From Butyrivibrio sp. (GTDB lineage Bacteria; Bacillota; Clostridia; Lachnospirales; Lachnospiraceae): 33,133 nt of DNA. Positions within the stretch are counted from its first letter, which is position 1, and every line of letters starts with the position of its first letter. Made by a program: the position numbers and the translations under genes. Location of the stretch: the NCBI GenBank assembly GCA_016291375.1, contig JAEEXE010000031.1, positions 1 through 33,133 on the forward strand, in the 5' to 3' direction. Shown here one piece after another: positions 12,725 to 20,268 of the stretch. A model generated the notes under the pieces. It did not search any database, was not told where the DNA came from, and was given only the letters and a program-made list of their open reading frames with translations.

Positions 12725-14005
12725 TTATCTGTATAGCAGGTTTGGCAGGAACATTGTTACCTGCGGTATAAACGCTACTATCATTATAACAGCCAGTATG
12801 GCTATATAAAACGGTATTGCTTCCTTCGCCGTTTCTTGCGGTTTGCACTCCATGATCTCCGACGTGGTGTACAGCGCGATTCCAACGGGAGGTGTCATAA
12901 TTCCGCCGGTTACGACTGTCATCATAAGTACGCCGAAGTGAACGGGATCAACGCCAACGTTCATCACAACGGGAAGGAGAATAGGAGTCATCAAAAGAGC
13001 TACTACCGTAGTTTCCACAAACATTCCCGCAAAGGCAAGGAGGATTATTATAAGCAGCAACATGATGTACTTGTTTGCAGTTACTCCAACAAGGAGCTGC
13101 GCAAGTTTCTTGGGCACGTTCTCGTATGTGATGCCGTAGCCAAAGATGTTGGAGATCATAACGATGAGCATGATGACACCGATGTCTCTAACGCTACCCT
13201 TGAGGCACTTGATGAGTCTTTTGCCATTTAATTCTTTATAGACAAAAAAGCCGATGAAGAGCGCATATACTGCTGCAAAAGCTCCGGATTCCGCGGGGGT
13301 CATGATGCCCATTCTGATTCCAACGATGAGGATAACAGGGAACATGAGGGCCCACAGGCTTTCAACGAAGGCTTTTCCGATCTCTTTGGCAGAGGGCTTG
13401 GTTTCTCTTGCGGGCTTGTAGCCTCTTTTCTTGGCGGATAGGTGAACCGATGTCATAAGCGCGGCGCACATGATTATGCCGGGGATGAGGCCTGCCACGA
13501 AGAGTTTTCCGATGGAAACATCGCCAACGGAGCCGTAGATTATAAGTCCCATGCTGGGCGGGATCGTTGCAACGATAAGTGAGGAAACGCCGTTTATCGC
13601 TGCGCTCCAGCCTTTGGAGTATCCGGATTTAACCATGTCGGGGCCAAGGATTCTGCACTCCATGGCTGCGTCAGCGTTTGCGGAGCCTGACACGCCGCCC
13701 ATGAGAGTTGAAAGGACGCAGCTAACTTGTCCCAGGTGTCCCGGAAGATGTCCAACCAGCGTATTTGAAAGTTTTATAAGTCTCTTGGTGATGCCCGTTT
13801 CGTTCATGAGGTTACCCGCAAAGATAAACAGCGGGATTGCCAGCATGTTCAGCGACTGGGTCGATGCCACAACCTTCTGAACTGCGATGCTGTAGGGCAC
13901 ACTCGGGTTGATGATAAAAAACATTACTCCGGCGATACCGATGGAAAACGCCACGGGCATGCCGATTATAAGCAAAACAAGAAAGGTAATAATTACTATC
14001 AGCAT
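12725..14005 (-). CDS. dctM: TRAP transporter large permease
   Basis: This 426-residue, very hydrophobic protein has the DctM/SiaM length and about 12 membrane spans. Typical signatures are PVAFSIGIAGV near the N-terminus, IPLFIFAGNLMNETGITKRL, SGSANADAAMECRILGPDMVKSGYSKGWSAAINGVSSLIVATIPPSMGLIIYG, and a late VTGGIMTPPVGIALY. It forms the ion-coupled translocation path of a TRAP importer. It overlaps the small subunit gene by 7 bases, which shows translational coupling. Confidence 0.95.
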   Translation of the reverse strand: MLIVIITFLVLLIIGMPVAFSIGIAGVMFFIINPSVPYSIAVQKVVASTQSLNMLAIPLFIFAGNLMNETGITKRLIKLSNTLVGHLPGHLGQVSCVLSTLMGGVSGSANADAAMECRILGPDMVKSGYSKGWSAAINGVSSLIVATIPPSMGLIIYGSVGDVSIGKLFVAGLIPGIIMCAALMTSVHLSAKKRGYKPARETKPSAKEIGKAFVESLWALMFPVILIVGIRMGIMTPAESGAFAAVYALFIGFFVYKELNGKRLIKCLKGSVRDIGVIMLIVMISNIFGYGITYENVPKKLAQLLVGVTANKYIMLLLIIILLAFAGMFVETTVVALLMTPILLPVVMNVGVDPVHFGVLMMTVVTGGIMTPPVGIALYTTSEIMECKPQETAKEAIPFYIAILAVIMIVAFIPQVTMFLPNLLYR

Positions 14006-14499
14006 ATCTCACTACCTCCTTGAATTCCGTATGTACCATCTTTGGACTTTATCATTTTTACAAGATTGATAAGTGATGTGATGGTCAAAAGAACGCTCCC
14101 TGCGGGAACGCTTGCACTTGCCCAGGAGTAGCTAAGATTCATGTTGGAAAATTTCCTGCTGACAGAATCGATACAAAGCGGTACTCCAAAATATATAAAT
14201 GAGATCAAAAGAGCCATCGCAGCGAGCTGACATGCGATCCTGATCACCTTCTGCACCTTCACCGGAAATTTGGTAAGAAGCATATCCACATTCACCATGC
14301 TCTTTTCCCTGATGGCAAGGTCTGCTCCAAAGAAGCATGCCCAGGTAAAAAGAAGCAGTGATGTGTCGCCGGCCCAGTTAAGGGGCAGTCCCGCTTTACG
14401 AAGGACTGCCGACAAAAACATGAGGCCAACTATTCCGGCAAGCAGGATGCAAGCTATGATCTCTTCACATTTTACAAAATAGTGATAGAACTTATTCAT
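13999..14499 (-). CDS. dctQ: TRAP transporter small permease
   Basis: The start at 14499 (MNKFYHYFVKCEEI) has AAGGAGG 7-8 bases before it. The longer frame from 14571 overlaps the preceding DctP gene and adds a non-hydrophobic stretch. The 166-residue product has four membrane spans and the DctQ motifs LRKAGLPLNWAGDTSLLLFTWACFFGADLAIREKSMVNVDML. It pairs with DctM in the membrane. Confidence 0.93.
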   Translation of the reverse strand: MNKFYHYFVKCEEIIACILLAGIVGLMFLSAVLRKAGLPLNWAGDTSLLLFTWACFFGADLAIREKSMVNVDMLLTKFPVKVQKVIRIACQLAAMALLISFIYFGVPLCIDSVSRKFSNMNLSYSWASASVPAGSVLLTITSLINLVKMIKSKDGTYGIQGGSEIC

Positions 14500-14518
14500 A
14501 AGCTTCCTCCTTACAGCG

Positions 14519-15589
14519 TTACTCCTTGCCGATCTTCTTGTAGAGCTCTGCTCTAAGCTCTGTAAATCCAAGTTCCTCGTAAGCTTTTTCGGAAGCTTTT
14601 CTGAATGCTTCGATATCTATTTCTTCAGGGGGAATGATTGTCATTCCGGCTTCTGCCATTTTAGCTTCGTTAGCTGCTGCATTTTCTGCTACAACTTTGG
14701 ATGCGTCGGTTGCAGCTTTAGCACATTCCTCGATGATGATGTTCTGGTACTCCTCAGGGATTGTCTCCCAGTATTTCTCGCCTACGATGATTCCGTTCAT
14801 GAGAAGGATGTGTCCTGTCTGATCCATGTAGTCAAGTACTTCGTAAAGTGCAGCGGGATATGAAGCTGATGTCTGGCCCTCTGCGCCGTCGATTGTCTTG
14901 GTCTGAACTGCGTTGTATACGTCTGCCCAACCTACTGTGGAAACGGGAGTTGCGCCAAGTGACTCGATTGACTTACTCCAAACGTCTGCACCGGGTGTAC
15001 GAATGAGAACGCCCTTTAAGTCTTCAGGTGAGTGAATGGGCTTATTTGTAAGGAAGTGTCTGAAGCCGTCGCACCATCCAAAGTTAAGGATCTTGATTCC
15101 GTGCTGTGTCTCAAGCTCATCTGTCCAGCCCTTAAATGTATCTGTCTCCATGAACTTCTGCATCTCTTCATAGCTGTCTGCAAAATATGCTGCGTTCAGG
15201 ATTCCCATCTCTTTTACGTAGTTACCCATTCTTCCGCAGTCTGTAAGAACCGCTACGTTTGCTCCCTGGAGAGCCTGCTCGATAACGTCCTCGTCGCTTC
15301 CAAGAGCTGCTGAAGGATATACTTCTATGGTTACGTGTCCGTCTGTCTTTTCTTTTACTGCTTCTGCCCATGCGTTGAATCCGTCAACGAAAGGTGATCC
15401 TTCGCTGAGCTGTGTGGACATCTTGATGGTGTAGTCGCCACCTGCTGCAGGCTTACTGTCTGCTGTAGCATCAGTGCTCTGCGCAGTGTCAGTGCCTGTA
15501 GTTGTTCCGGCACCTGCTGCGCCTTGACCGCAAGCTGTCACAAGAAGTGTGAGTGCCATCGCCATAGCCCCAAAGATTTTCTTTTTCAT
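14519..15589 (-). CDS. dctP: TRAP transporter substrate-binding lipoprotein (first DctP)
   Basis: The start at 15589 follows GGAGGT by 7 bases and yields 356 residues; frames from 15592 or 15604 would be only slightly longer. A lipoprotein signal (LVTAC, Cys20) is followed by a Gly/Thr/Ala-rich tether (about 22-45) and the DctP fold. Motifs are MSTQLSEGSPFVDGFNAWAEAVKEKTDGHVTIEVYPSAALG, LKGVLIRTPGADVWSKSIESLGATPVSTVGWADVYNAVQTKTIDGAEG, and MNGIIVGEKYWETIPEEYQ. The RTP arginine is the expected carboxylate contact. It heads the transporter genes, 19 bases before DctQ, and has its own promoter after the regulator gene. Confidence 0.94.
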   Translation of the reverse strand: MKKKIFGAMAMALTLLVTACGQGAAGAGTTTGTDTAQSTDATADSKPAAGGDYTIKMSTQLSEGSPFVDGFNAWAEAVKEKTDGHVTIEVYPSAALGSDEDVIEQALQGANVAVLTDCGRMGNYVKEMGILNAAYFADSYEEMQKFMETDTFKGWTDELETQHGIKILNFGWCDGFRHFLTNKPIHSPEDLKGVLIRTPGADVWSKSIESLGATPVSTVGWADVYNAVQTKTIDGAEGQTSASYPAALYEVLDYMDQTGHILLMNGIIVGEKYWETIPEEYQNIIIEECAKAATDASKVVAENAAANEAKMAEAGMTIIPPEEIDIEAFRKASEKAYEELGFTELRAELYKKIGKE

Positions 15590-15630
15590 CATAAATACCT
15601 CCATCTAACTTTATTAACGATTTCACCGTC

Positions 15631-15657
15631 ATTATATGGAGTATGAGGGCGCTCATA
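15631..15657 (-). promoter_or_regulatory. Probable TRAP operon promoter with palindrome
   Basis: A perfect -10 TATAAT (complement of 15631-15636) has no good -35. The palindrome TATGAG-GGCG-CTCATA (15642-15657) lies directly upstream in the -35 region. A weak -35 next to a symmetrical site suggests control by an activator, for which the neighbouring response regulator is the obvious candidate. Confidence 0.5.
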
Positions 15658-15696
15658 AAGGTAATATAAAATGAAAAAGAGTAAAATTTGGTTCGG

Positions 15697-17280
15697 TCAT
15701 TCACCAAGTTGTCCGCTGCCCATGATCACCATTGAACAGTATTCTTTTGGGGTTATTCCTTCGTTCTTTTTAAAGCACTTGCCAAAGTAGTTGGAGTCTG
15801 AAAATCCAACGTCGTAGGCGATCTCCTGAATGCTCTTGTCACCTTTTCTCATCAGCTCTTTTGCCTTCTCAAGTCTTACAAAAGTAAGGTACTCGGAGAA
15901 GCCTTTTTTCTCTATGTTCTTGAAGCTCTTACTAAGGTGTCCGGGGCTGATGTCTATGGCATCCGCCACGATCTGAAGGCTTATCTGCTCGGTGTAGTGG
16001 TCGCGGATGTAGTCCTTGGCTCTTCGCACGACAAGGACGTTGTGGTTGATCTGAACGTCCACTGATCGCTCCATCAGTTCGTCAACAATCTCGGCTGTTA
16101 CTTTATCTATGTCGCAGTCTTTGTCTTCCAAAAGCCCCGCCAGGTGGTCAATGTCTTCGTTGGTCACTCTGATCCCGAGCTTCCTGTTAAGGCCGCGGAG
16201 TATCACCATCAGGTGCTGAAGATATATGTCATGCAGGGCCTTGGAGTCATGGCCGGATGCAGGATTCTTGTCTGCGTCCTTGGAGGCGTATTCTGCCGCA
16301 AGGTTGTTTTTTAGCTCTGACAGGCGAAGGAGCGCCTGTTCTCTATTCCTGCTGGCGATGGCAAAGCTTGCCTTGTCGAGGTTTGCTACAACTGCTTTGA
16401 CATCTTCGATAGCCTTCTTTAGGCCGCTCTGCACCGGGTTCTCGGCGTATCTCGAAATAAAGCCCGCCGCCTCTTCAAAGCCTTTGGCGGTATCTGTCCC
16501 CGGATATATTCCGCTGACGCCGCAGTAAACCGTGTTGTTTCCGGATTCCTTCATGTAGTTTCTTGTTTTGTTAATGCACTGGTTAAGCTCGATGAAAGCA
16601 TCCTCATCCTCAGAAAAAACGTACACTACCATGAGGTCAAAGAGTCTGCTTACAAGAGCGTGTGTGCCGGTTATGTGAAAGAGTCCTTTTACAATATCGC
16701 AGCCTTTTTCGCCGATTCTTTTTATCCCGTCGTAGTAAAAAACAACGCACTTATAGCTGGTAGCTGCGATTCCCCAAAGAGACAGCTCTTTTCCGATATC
16801 AGATTCATCCAGCTTTCCAAGAGCCAGCTTCCAGACCACGTCTCTGTCGATGTCGCCGGTTACAACGTCAAGTATCTTGTCGGCGCGGGATTTCTTGTGA
16901 AAGCCGCCGATGTCAGCGATGAGTTTGTCCAGTGTCTGAGTAAGTTCCTTGTCGAGGTAGGGTTTAACCAGGAAGTCTTTTACCCCGAGTTTCATGGCTT
17001 TCTTGGCGTAGGCAAAGTCGTCGTAGGCTGATACAATAACGACCTGAACGTCGGGAAGCGCCTCTATCAGCTGGCTTGTAGCTTCGAGGCCATCAAGACG
17101 CGGCATCCTTATGTCAAAAAGGCAGATGTCCGGCTGTAGCTCTTTTGCCTTATCAAGTGCTTCCGCGCCGTCCGCCGCTGCGTACGCTACTTCCAGGATT
17201 CCGTCGTATTTCTCTGAGATGGTCTTTTTCAGATAGTCTCTTTCATATTCTTCATCATCAGCAATAATCACTTTTAACAT
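15697..17280 (-). CDS. YesN/AraC-type response regulator
   Basis: This 527-residue protein has an N-terminal receiver domain (about 1-125) with Asp8-Asp9, phospho-acceptor Asp56 (CLFDIRMPRLDG), and the DFLVKPY lysine. The middle region of nearly 290 residues is the length usual for YesN-type regulators. The C-terminal AraC domain (about 418-520) has two helix-turn-helix units: EQISLQIVADAIDISPGHLSKSFKN and KSIQEIAYDVGFSDSNYFGKCFKKNEGITPKEY. It starts 3 bases after the kinase stop codon, with a GAGG ribosome site inside the end of the kinase gene, so the pair is translationally linked. It most likely activates the downstream TRAP genes. Confidence 0.94.
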   Translation of the reverse strand: MLKVIIADDEEYERDYLKKTISEKYDGILEVAYAAADGAEALDKAKELQPDICLFDIRMPRLDGLEATSQLIEALPDVQVVIVSAYDDFAYAKKAMKLGVKDFLVKPYLDKELTQTLDKLIADIGGFHKKSRADKILDVVTGDIDRDVVWKLALGKLDESDIGKELSLWGIAATSYKCVVFYYDGIKRIGEKGCDIVKGLFHITGTHALVSRLFDLMVVYVFSEDEDAFIELNQCINKTRNYMKESGNNTVYCGVSGIYPGTDTAKGFEEAAGFISRYAENPVQSGLKKAIEDVKAVVANLDKASFAIASRNREQALLRLSELKNNLAAEYASKDADKNPASGHDSKALHDIYLQHLMVILRGLNRKLGIRVTNEDIDHLAGLLEDKDCDIDKVTAEIVDELMERSVDVQINHNVLVVRRAKDYIRDHYTEQISLQIVADAIDISPGHLSKSFKNIEKKGFSEYLTFVRLEKAKELMRKGDKSIQEIAYDVGFSDSNYFGKCFKKNEGITPKEYCSMVIMGSGQLGE

Positions 17281-17282
17281 TA

Positions 17283-18524
17283 CTATTCAACCTCTTTGTA
17301 CAGGTAAAGTGTGATGGTGGTGCCTTCCGAACCGGTGTCGATGTTCATGCAGTCTTCTCTGTGGTAAAAAAGGCATAGGCGTTCATATACGTTGCTAAGG
17401 CCGATCCGCTCAGTCTGTTCATGGCTCATGATCTTGTCCACGTACTCCTTGGGCATTCCGCAGCCGTTGTCTTTAACTTCCACTTTGATCATGTCGGCTT
17501 TTTCTTCAACAAGGACGCTGACTAGTCCGTCGGCTGTGGTGTCCTTGAGCCCGTGCCTGATGGCGTTTTCTACCAGGGGCTGTATTATGAGGGGCGGAAT
17601 CTTGATGTTGTCGTCCATGTATGATTTTCTAACGTCAAGTCTTATGCTGATCCTGCCCTTGCAATGTATCTTTTGGATGAAAAGATATTTCTCGAGAAGG
17701 TCAAGTTCGTCGTCGAGTGTGATGAATTCGTTGCCCAGTTCTATGGATCTTCTGAGGATCTGGGAGGTTGCTTTTACAAGTCTTATTGCAGTGTCGCCCT
17801 CGCCGATCTGTATGTTTCTGATGATGAGGCTTAGGGTGTTAAAAAGAAAATGCGGGTTCATCTGCATCTGTAGCTCGTGCATTCTCGCCTCGGCTATGTG
17901 ACGTTTTTGTTTTTCGTTTTCAAGTCTTGTGCTCATAAAGTCGCGGTAGATGGTGGTGTTGAGCATAAATGCGATAAGTGTGATGACCACAAGGCAGATA
18001 TTACCGACGATGAGCACAGTCTTGATCCTTGCAGAGTACATGGAGAATCTGTCGCTGACATAGTCGATGTAGTAAGTTGTAAGGAGGTTTAGATTTCTTT
18101 CTATCTGGAAGTTGAGATCGTCGATCTCACTGATGCTGACCTGGCCGTAGTTAATGAACTGTTGCATGAGGTCCTGTCTGTGTTCCAGCATCTGGTATAC
18201 GATCCTGTACATCATGATGCAGTTTCTGTCAGACTTCATGCTGGGTTCAACGTTTGCAAGTTCTGTGAATATCCTTGCGTTGGTGTCCTGAAATTCAGTA
18301 AGGTCGTCTTCGTTGTGTGATCGTGAATATGTGAGAAACGCCGCTTTGGACGCATTATAAGAATCTACAAAGGTGTTGATCGCTTTGTAGTCGCTTAGGT
18401 AATCGCTGTAGCGGTTTATGAATCTTGCAGTCAACAGGATGTTGAAGCCCACAAGGAATAAAAGACTCAGCGAGAAAAATATGTAGCTTAAGTTGATCCT
18501 GTTTTTTGGTCTTGATATATGCAT
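17283..18524 (-). CDS. YesM/LytS-like sensor histidine kinase (His_kinase family)
   Basis: This 413-residue protein has membrane spans at about 12-33 and 168-190 enclosing an extracellular helical sensor of about 135 residues. The His_kinase domain has phospho-acceptor His225 in MNPHFLFNTLS, the N box VENAIRHG and the G box DNGCGMP. There is no HAMP domain of the usual form. The ribosome site is weak. A TGCTATATT extended -10-like sequence ends only 6 bases before the ATG, so the message may be almost leaderless. Its partner is the regulator encoded 3 bases downstream. The extracellular sensor probably detects the TRAP substrate or a related compound, directly or through a DctP protein. Confidence 0.92.
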   Translation of the reverse strand: MHISRPKNRINLSYIFFSLSLLFLVGFNILLTARFINRYSDYLSDYKAINTFVDSYNASKAAFLTYSRSHNEDDLTEFQDTNARIFTELANVEPSMKSDRNCIMMYRIVYQMLEHRQDLMQQFINYGQVSISEIDDLNFQIERNLNLLTTYYIDYVSDRFSMYSARIKTVLIVGNICLVVITLIAFMLNTTIYRDFMSTRLENEKQKRHIAEARMHELQMQMNPHFLFNTLSLIIRNIQIGEGDTAIRLVKATSQILRRSIELGNEFITLDDELDLLEKYLFIQKIHCKGRISIRLDVRKSYMDDNIKIPPLIIQPLVENAIRHGLKDTTADGLVSVLVEEKADMIKVEVKDNGCGMPKEYVDKIMSHEQTERIGLSNVYERLCLFYHREDCMNIDTGSEGTTITLYLYKEVE

Positions 18525-18592
18525 ATCTTTAATATAGCAGAAAACAGAAAATTGGATATCATTTTTTAGTGAAGATAAATAGAAAGGGATGT

Positions 18593-18780
18593 GGTCAACT
18601 CTTGAGGGGGCTGCGGGTGACTCATTACATGCTTTTCTTGAATTGAGGTCAACCCATGAGCAGGCTGCGGGTGACCTATTACAAGCTTTTCTTAGATTGA
18701 GGTCAACTCATGAGAGATTTGCAGTTGACTCATTACATGCTTTTCTTGAATTGAAGTCAACCATGTGCCTCCAAGCAGTT
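18593..18780. repeat. 54-bp tandem hairpin repeat, three units plus a diverged fourth
   Basis: Units start at 18593, 18647, 18701 and 18755, each exactly 54 bp. A typical unit reads GGTCAACTC, a variable centre, GTTGACT or GGTGACT, then CATTACATGCTTTTCTTGAATTGA. GTCAACT and AGTTGAC form an inverted repeat inside unit 3; units 1 and 2 keep it with mismatches. The units differ at the centre but keep arms and tail. They lie 70 bases upstream of the kinase start, in a 478-base gap (18525-19002) with no gene I can support. Confidence 0.9.
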
Positions 18781-18848
18781 GACTCACCTGCAACAAATAA
18801 CTATTGCAGTCATTTCATCTCAAGCTTTTGATTGACCCAAATTAAAAA

Positions 18849-18908
18849 TCGAGAAAAGGGAGTCAACCAAAGTCATTGAATCTCCTCTTTTCTCGAATAA
18901 ATTTTTTT
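18849..18908. terminator. Hairpin terminator after the Pr6Pr-like gene region
   Basis: TCGAGAAAAGGGAG (18849-18862) pairs with CTCCTCTTTTCTCGA (18882-18896 region) with one bulge. T-rich tracts flank it on both strands (AAATTTTTTT on plus, GATTTTTAATTT on minus). It probably ends transcripts of the Pr6Pr-like gene. Confidence 0.6.
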
Positions 18909-19002
18909 CACAAGCCTGTCTACAAATCCTCGGCCCGATATAATTCTTTTCACCGGCGAGAGCATATAACCGCAGCTCCGCTGCAATCTCTTCGCCCCGG
19001 AA

Positions 19003-19713
19003 TTATTCCTCTGTAAGCGCCACCTTCAATTCAGCGCTCTTTTTTCTTCCAAGGACATGGTCTATCAGCATAAAGATAAATCCCAGCACTATGAAGAATA
19101 TCAGAAGTATAATAACCCACTTGATCACTCCCTGCACGCCGACTCTCTCGGGGTTGAGGAAGAAATATGGATAAATGAGCGGGTTGGTTCCTGTATGATT
19201 CATTATGCTGCTGTCGAAGTGCATCAGCGCTGCATGCGCGAATACATAACCGACGTACGCAAGCGGGAATAAGGATGACAGTAGCGGCATCTTCCAATTC
19301 ATCTTGCCATGCTCATAGAAAACAAGCCAGTCAAGTGTGTACATGATAGGCAGAACTACGTGGAGAAGAACACATTCAACTTTATAGTTAAGTGCCGGAT
19401 CTCTTCCCGCATCACCTGCAAGCAAGATGTTGAAAACCAAGAATGTCAGGACAATTCCCAGAAGGCTTATAACGCGAAGCCCGGGCGAAACTGTCACATA
19501 GCCATCTTTCTTTTTCCTGATCGTCTGAATAAGCTCGGCAAACATTATGACAACGCACAGATAATTACTGATGTTGGTAAAAAAGATATAGAAGTCCCCT
19601 TCAAATGTCATGTTAAAAAAGCCTACGCTGCCGACAACCGCTATCAGTGCCAGTGCGCAATAAAAAGATTGAAATACGATCTGCGCATCTCTACTTTTAG
19701 AAATTGTTTTCAT
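19003..19713 (-). CDS. Pr6Pr-like integral membrane protein
   Basis: This 236-residue protein has about six membrane helices and the early FFTNISNYLCVVIMFAEL motif (about 44-61) typical of the Pr6Pr family. That family is named after an Arabidopsis-linked annotation and related to FAR-17a/AIG1-like proteins. Later conserved parts are VECVLLHVVLPIMYTLDWLVF and YPYFFLNPERVGVQGVIKW. Eukaryotic relatives include serine hydrolases of lipids, but bacterial function is unknown, and I infer none. The start is supported by GAGG upstream. It is a single gene with a promoter at about 19799-19827. Confidence 0.8.
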   Translation of the reverse strand: MKTISKSRDAQIVFQSFYCALALIAVVGSVGFFNMTFEGDFYIFFTNISNYLCVVIMFAELIQTIRKKKDGYVTVSPGLRVISLLGIVLTFLVFNILLAGDAGRDPALNYKVECVLLHVVLPIMYTLDWLVFYEHGKMNWKMPLLSSLFPLAYVGYVFAHAALMHFDSSIMNHTGTNPLIYPYFFLNPERVGVQGVIKWVIILLIFFIVLGFIFMLIDHVLGRKKSAELKVALTEE

Positions 19714-19752
19714 TATTAAATTACCTCTTTCCTTTTTTTCATTCCTTTTGTT

Positions 19753-19827
19753 TTTGTTTACTATCCCCTATTTGTTTACTATCCCCTAAGAATAACTTAT
19801 TTTATATCAACTTTGTAATTTGAGCAA
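19753..19827 (-). promoter_or_regulatory. Promoter and 18-bp direct repeats before the Pr6Pr-like gene
   Basis: TTGCTC (complement of 19822-19827), 17 bases, TAAAAT (complement of 19799-19804). Two perfect 18-bp direct repeats (TAGGGGATAGTAAACAAA on the minus strand, 19753-19770 and 19771-19788) lie in the expected 5' leader, placed to bind a regulator or form an RNA element. Confidence 0.5.
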
Positions 19828-19861
19828 ATCAGGCTCGGGCCGGCGGGGGTATTTTATGGTG

Positions 19862-19904
19862 ATTACCACCCAAAGCCCTTGTTCTGTATTGTTTGGGCGG
19901 TAAT
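19862..19904 (-). terminator. Hairpin after the Dabb gene
   Basis: ATTACCACCCAAA (19862-19874) pairs with TTTGGGCGGTAAT (19892-19904) with one mismatch. There is no clean T run, so terminator function is likely but not certain. It lies 40 bases past the Dabb stop codon. Confidence 0.5.
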
Positions 19905-19944
19905 TCTTCATAGCAAGTTCTTTTCGCCCCGGCAAGCGCTCTTT

Positions 19945-20247
19945 TTAAACCTCATAATCCAGGCAGCTTCTGATCTTGGTGTAGGGTCTTACCTTGGAAT
20001 CGGCAACTGCTACGTGCTCAGGGTGCACGGCGTATCCCTTCAGAGCGTCTTCGTTTTCAAAAGTAGAATCAAGCATCAGATCTGCATTTGAAGATGAAAG
20101 GCCATTGATGTTAACCTTGATATCTACAATTCCGGGGACTTTGCCCTTAAGTCCCTCAAGGCCTTCCTTGATTCCCTGCTTTACAGCCACCTTCTCTTCC
20201 TCAGAAAGCTCATCTTTTAATGTCCATAATATTACATGTTTTACCAT
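19945..20247 (-). CDS. Dabb family (stress-responsive alpha/beta barrel) protein
   Basis: This 100-residue protein is a typical small Dabb domain: MVKHVILWTLKDEL at the start, a conserved LKGKVPGIVDIKVNINGLSSSNADLMLDSTFENEDALKGYAVHPEHVAVA core, and a last strand. Dabb proteins form dimeric ferredoxin-like barrels; biochemical role varies and is often unknown. A strong GGAGG ribosome site precedes it. It lies 21 bases after the MATE gene and is probably the second gene of a two-gene operon. Confidence 0.9.
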   Translation of the reverse strand: MVKHVILWTLKDELSEEEKVAVKQGIKEGLEGLKGKVPGIVDIKVNINGLSSSNADLMLDSTFENEDALKGYAVHPEHVAVADSKVRPYTKIRSCLDYEV

Positions 20248-20268
20248 AATCTATGTTCTCCTCCTTTT

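Noticed and set aside
18593..18780. CRISPR array
   Set aside because: Units are contiguous 54-bp tandem repeats with no equal-length unique spacers, and no cas genes are nearby.
4943..18780. Common origin of the two 54-bp periodic arrays (4943-5085 and 18593-18780)
   Set aside because: The unit sequences are unrelated. Equal period may reflect helix phasing or chance, so I treat them as separate elements.
18589..18831. Open frame of 80 codons with 18-residue repeats on the plus strand
   Set aside because: It is produced by the 54-bp non-coding repeat, whose length is a multiple of three. The ATG has no properly spaced ribosome site, and the isolated copy at 10797-10856 lies outside any comparable gene.
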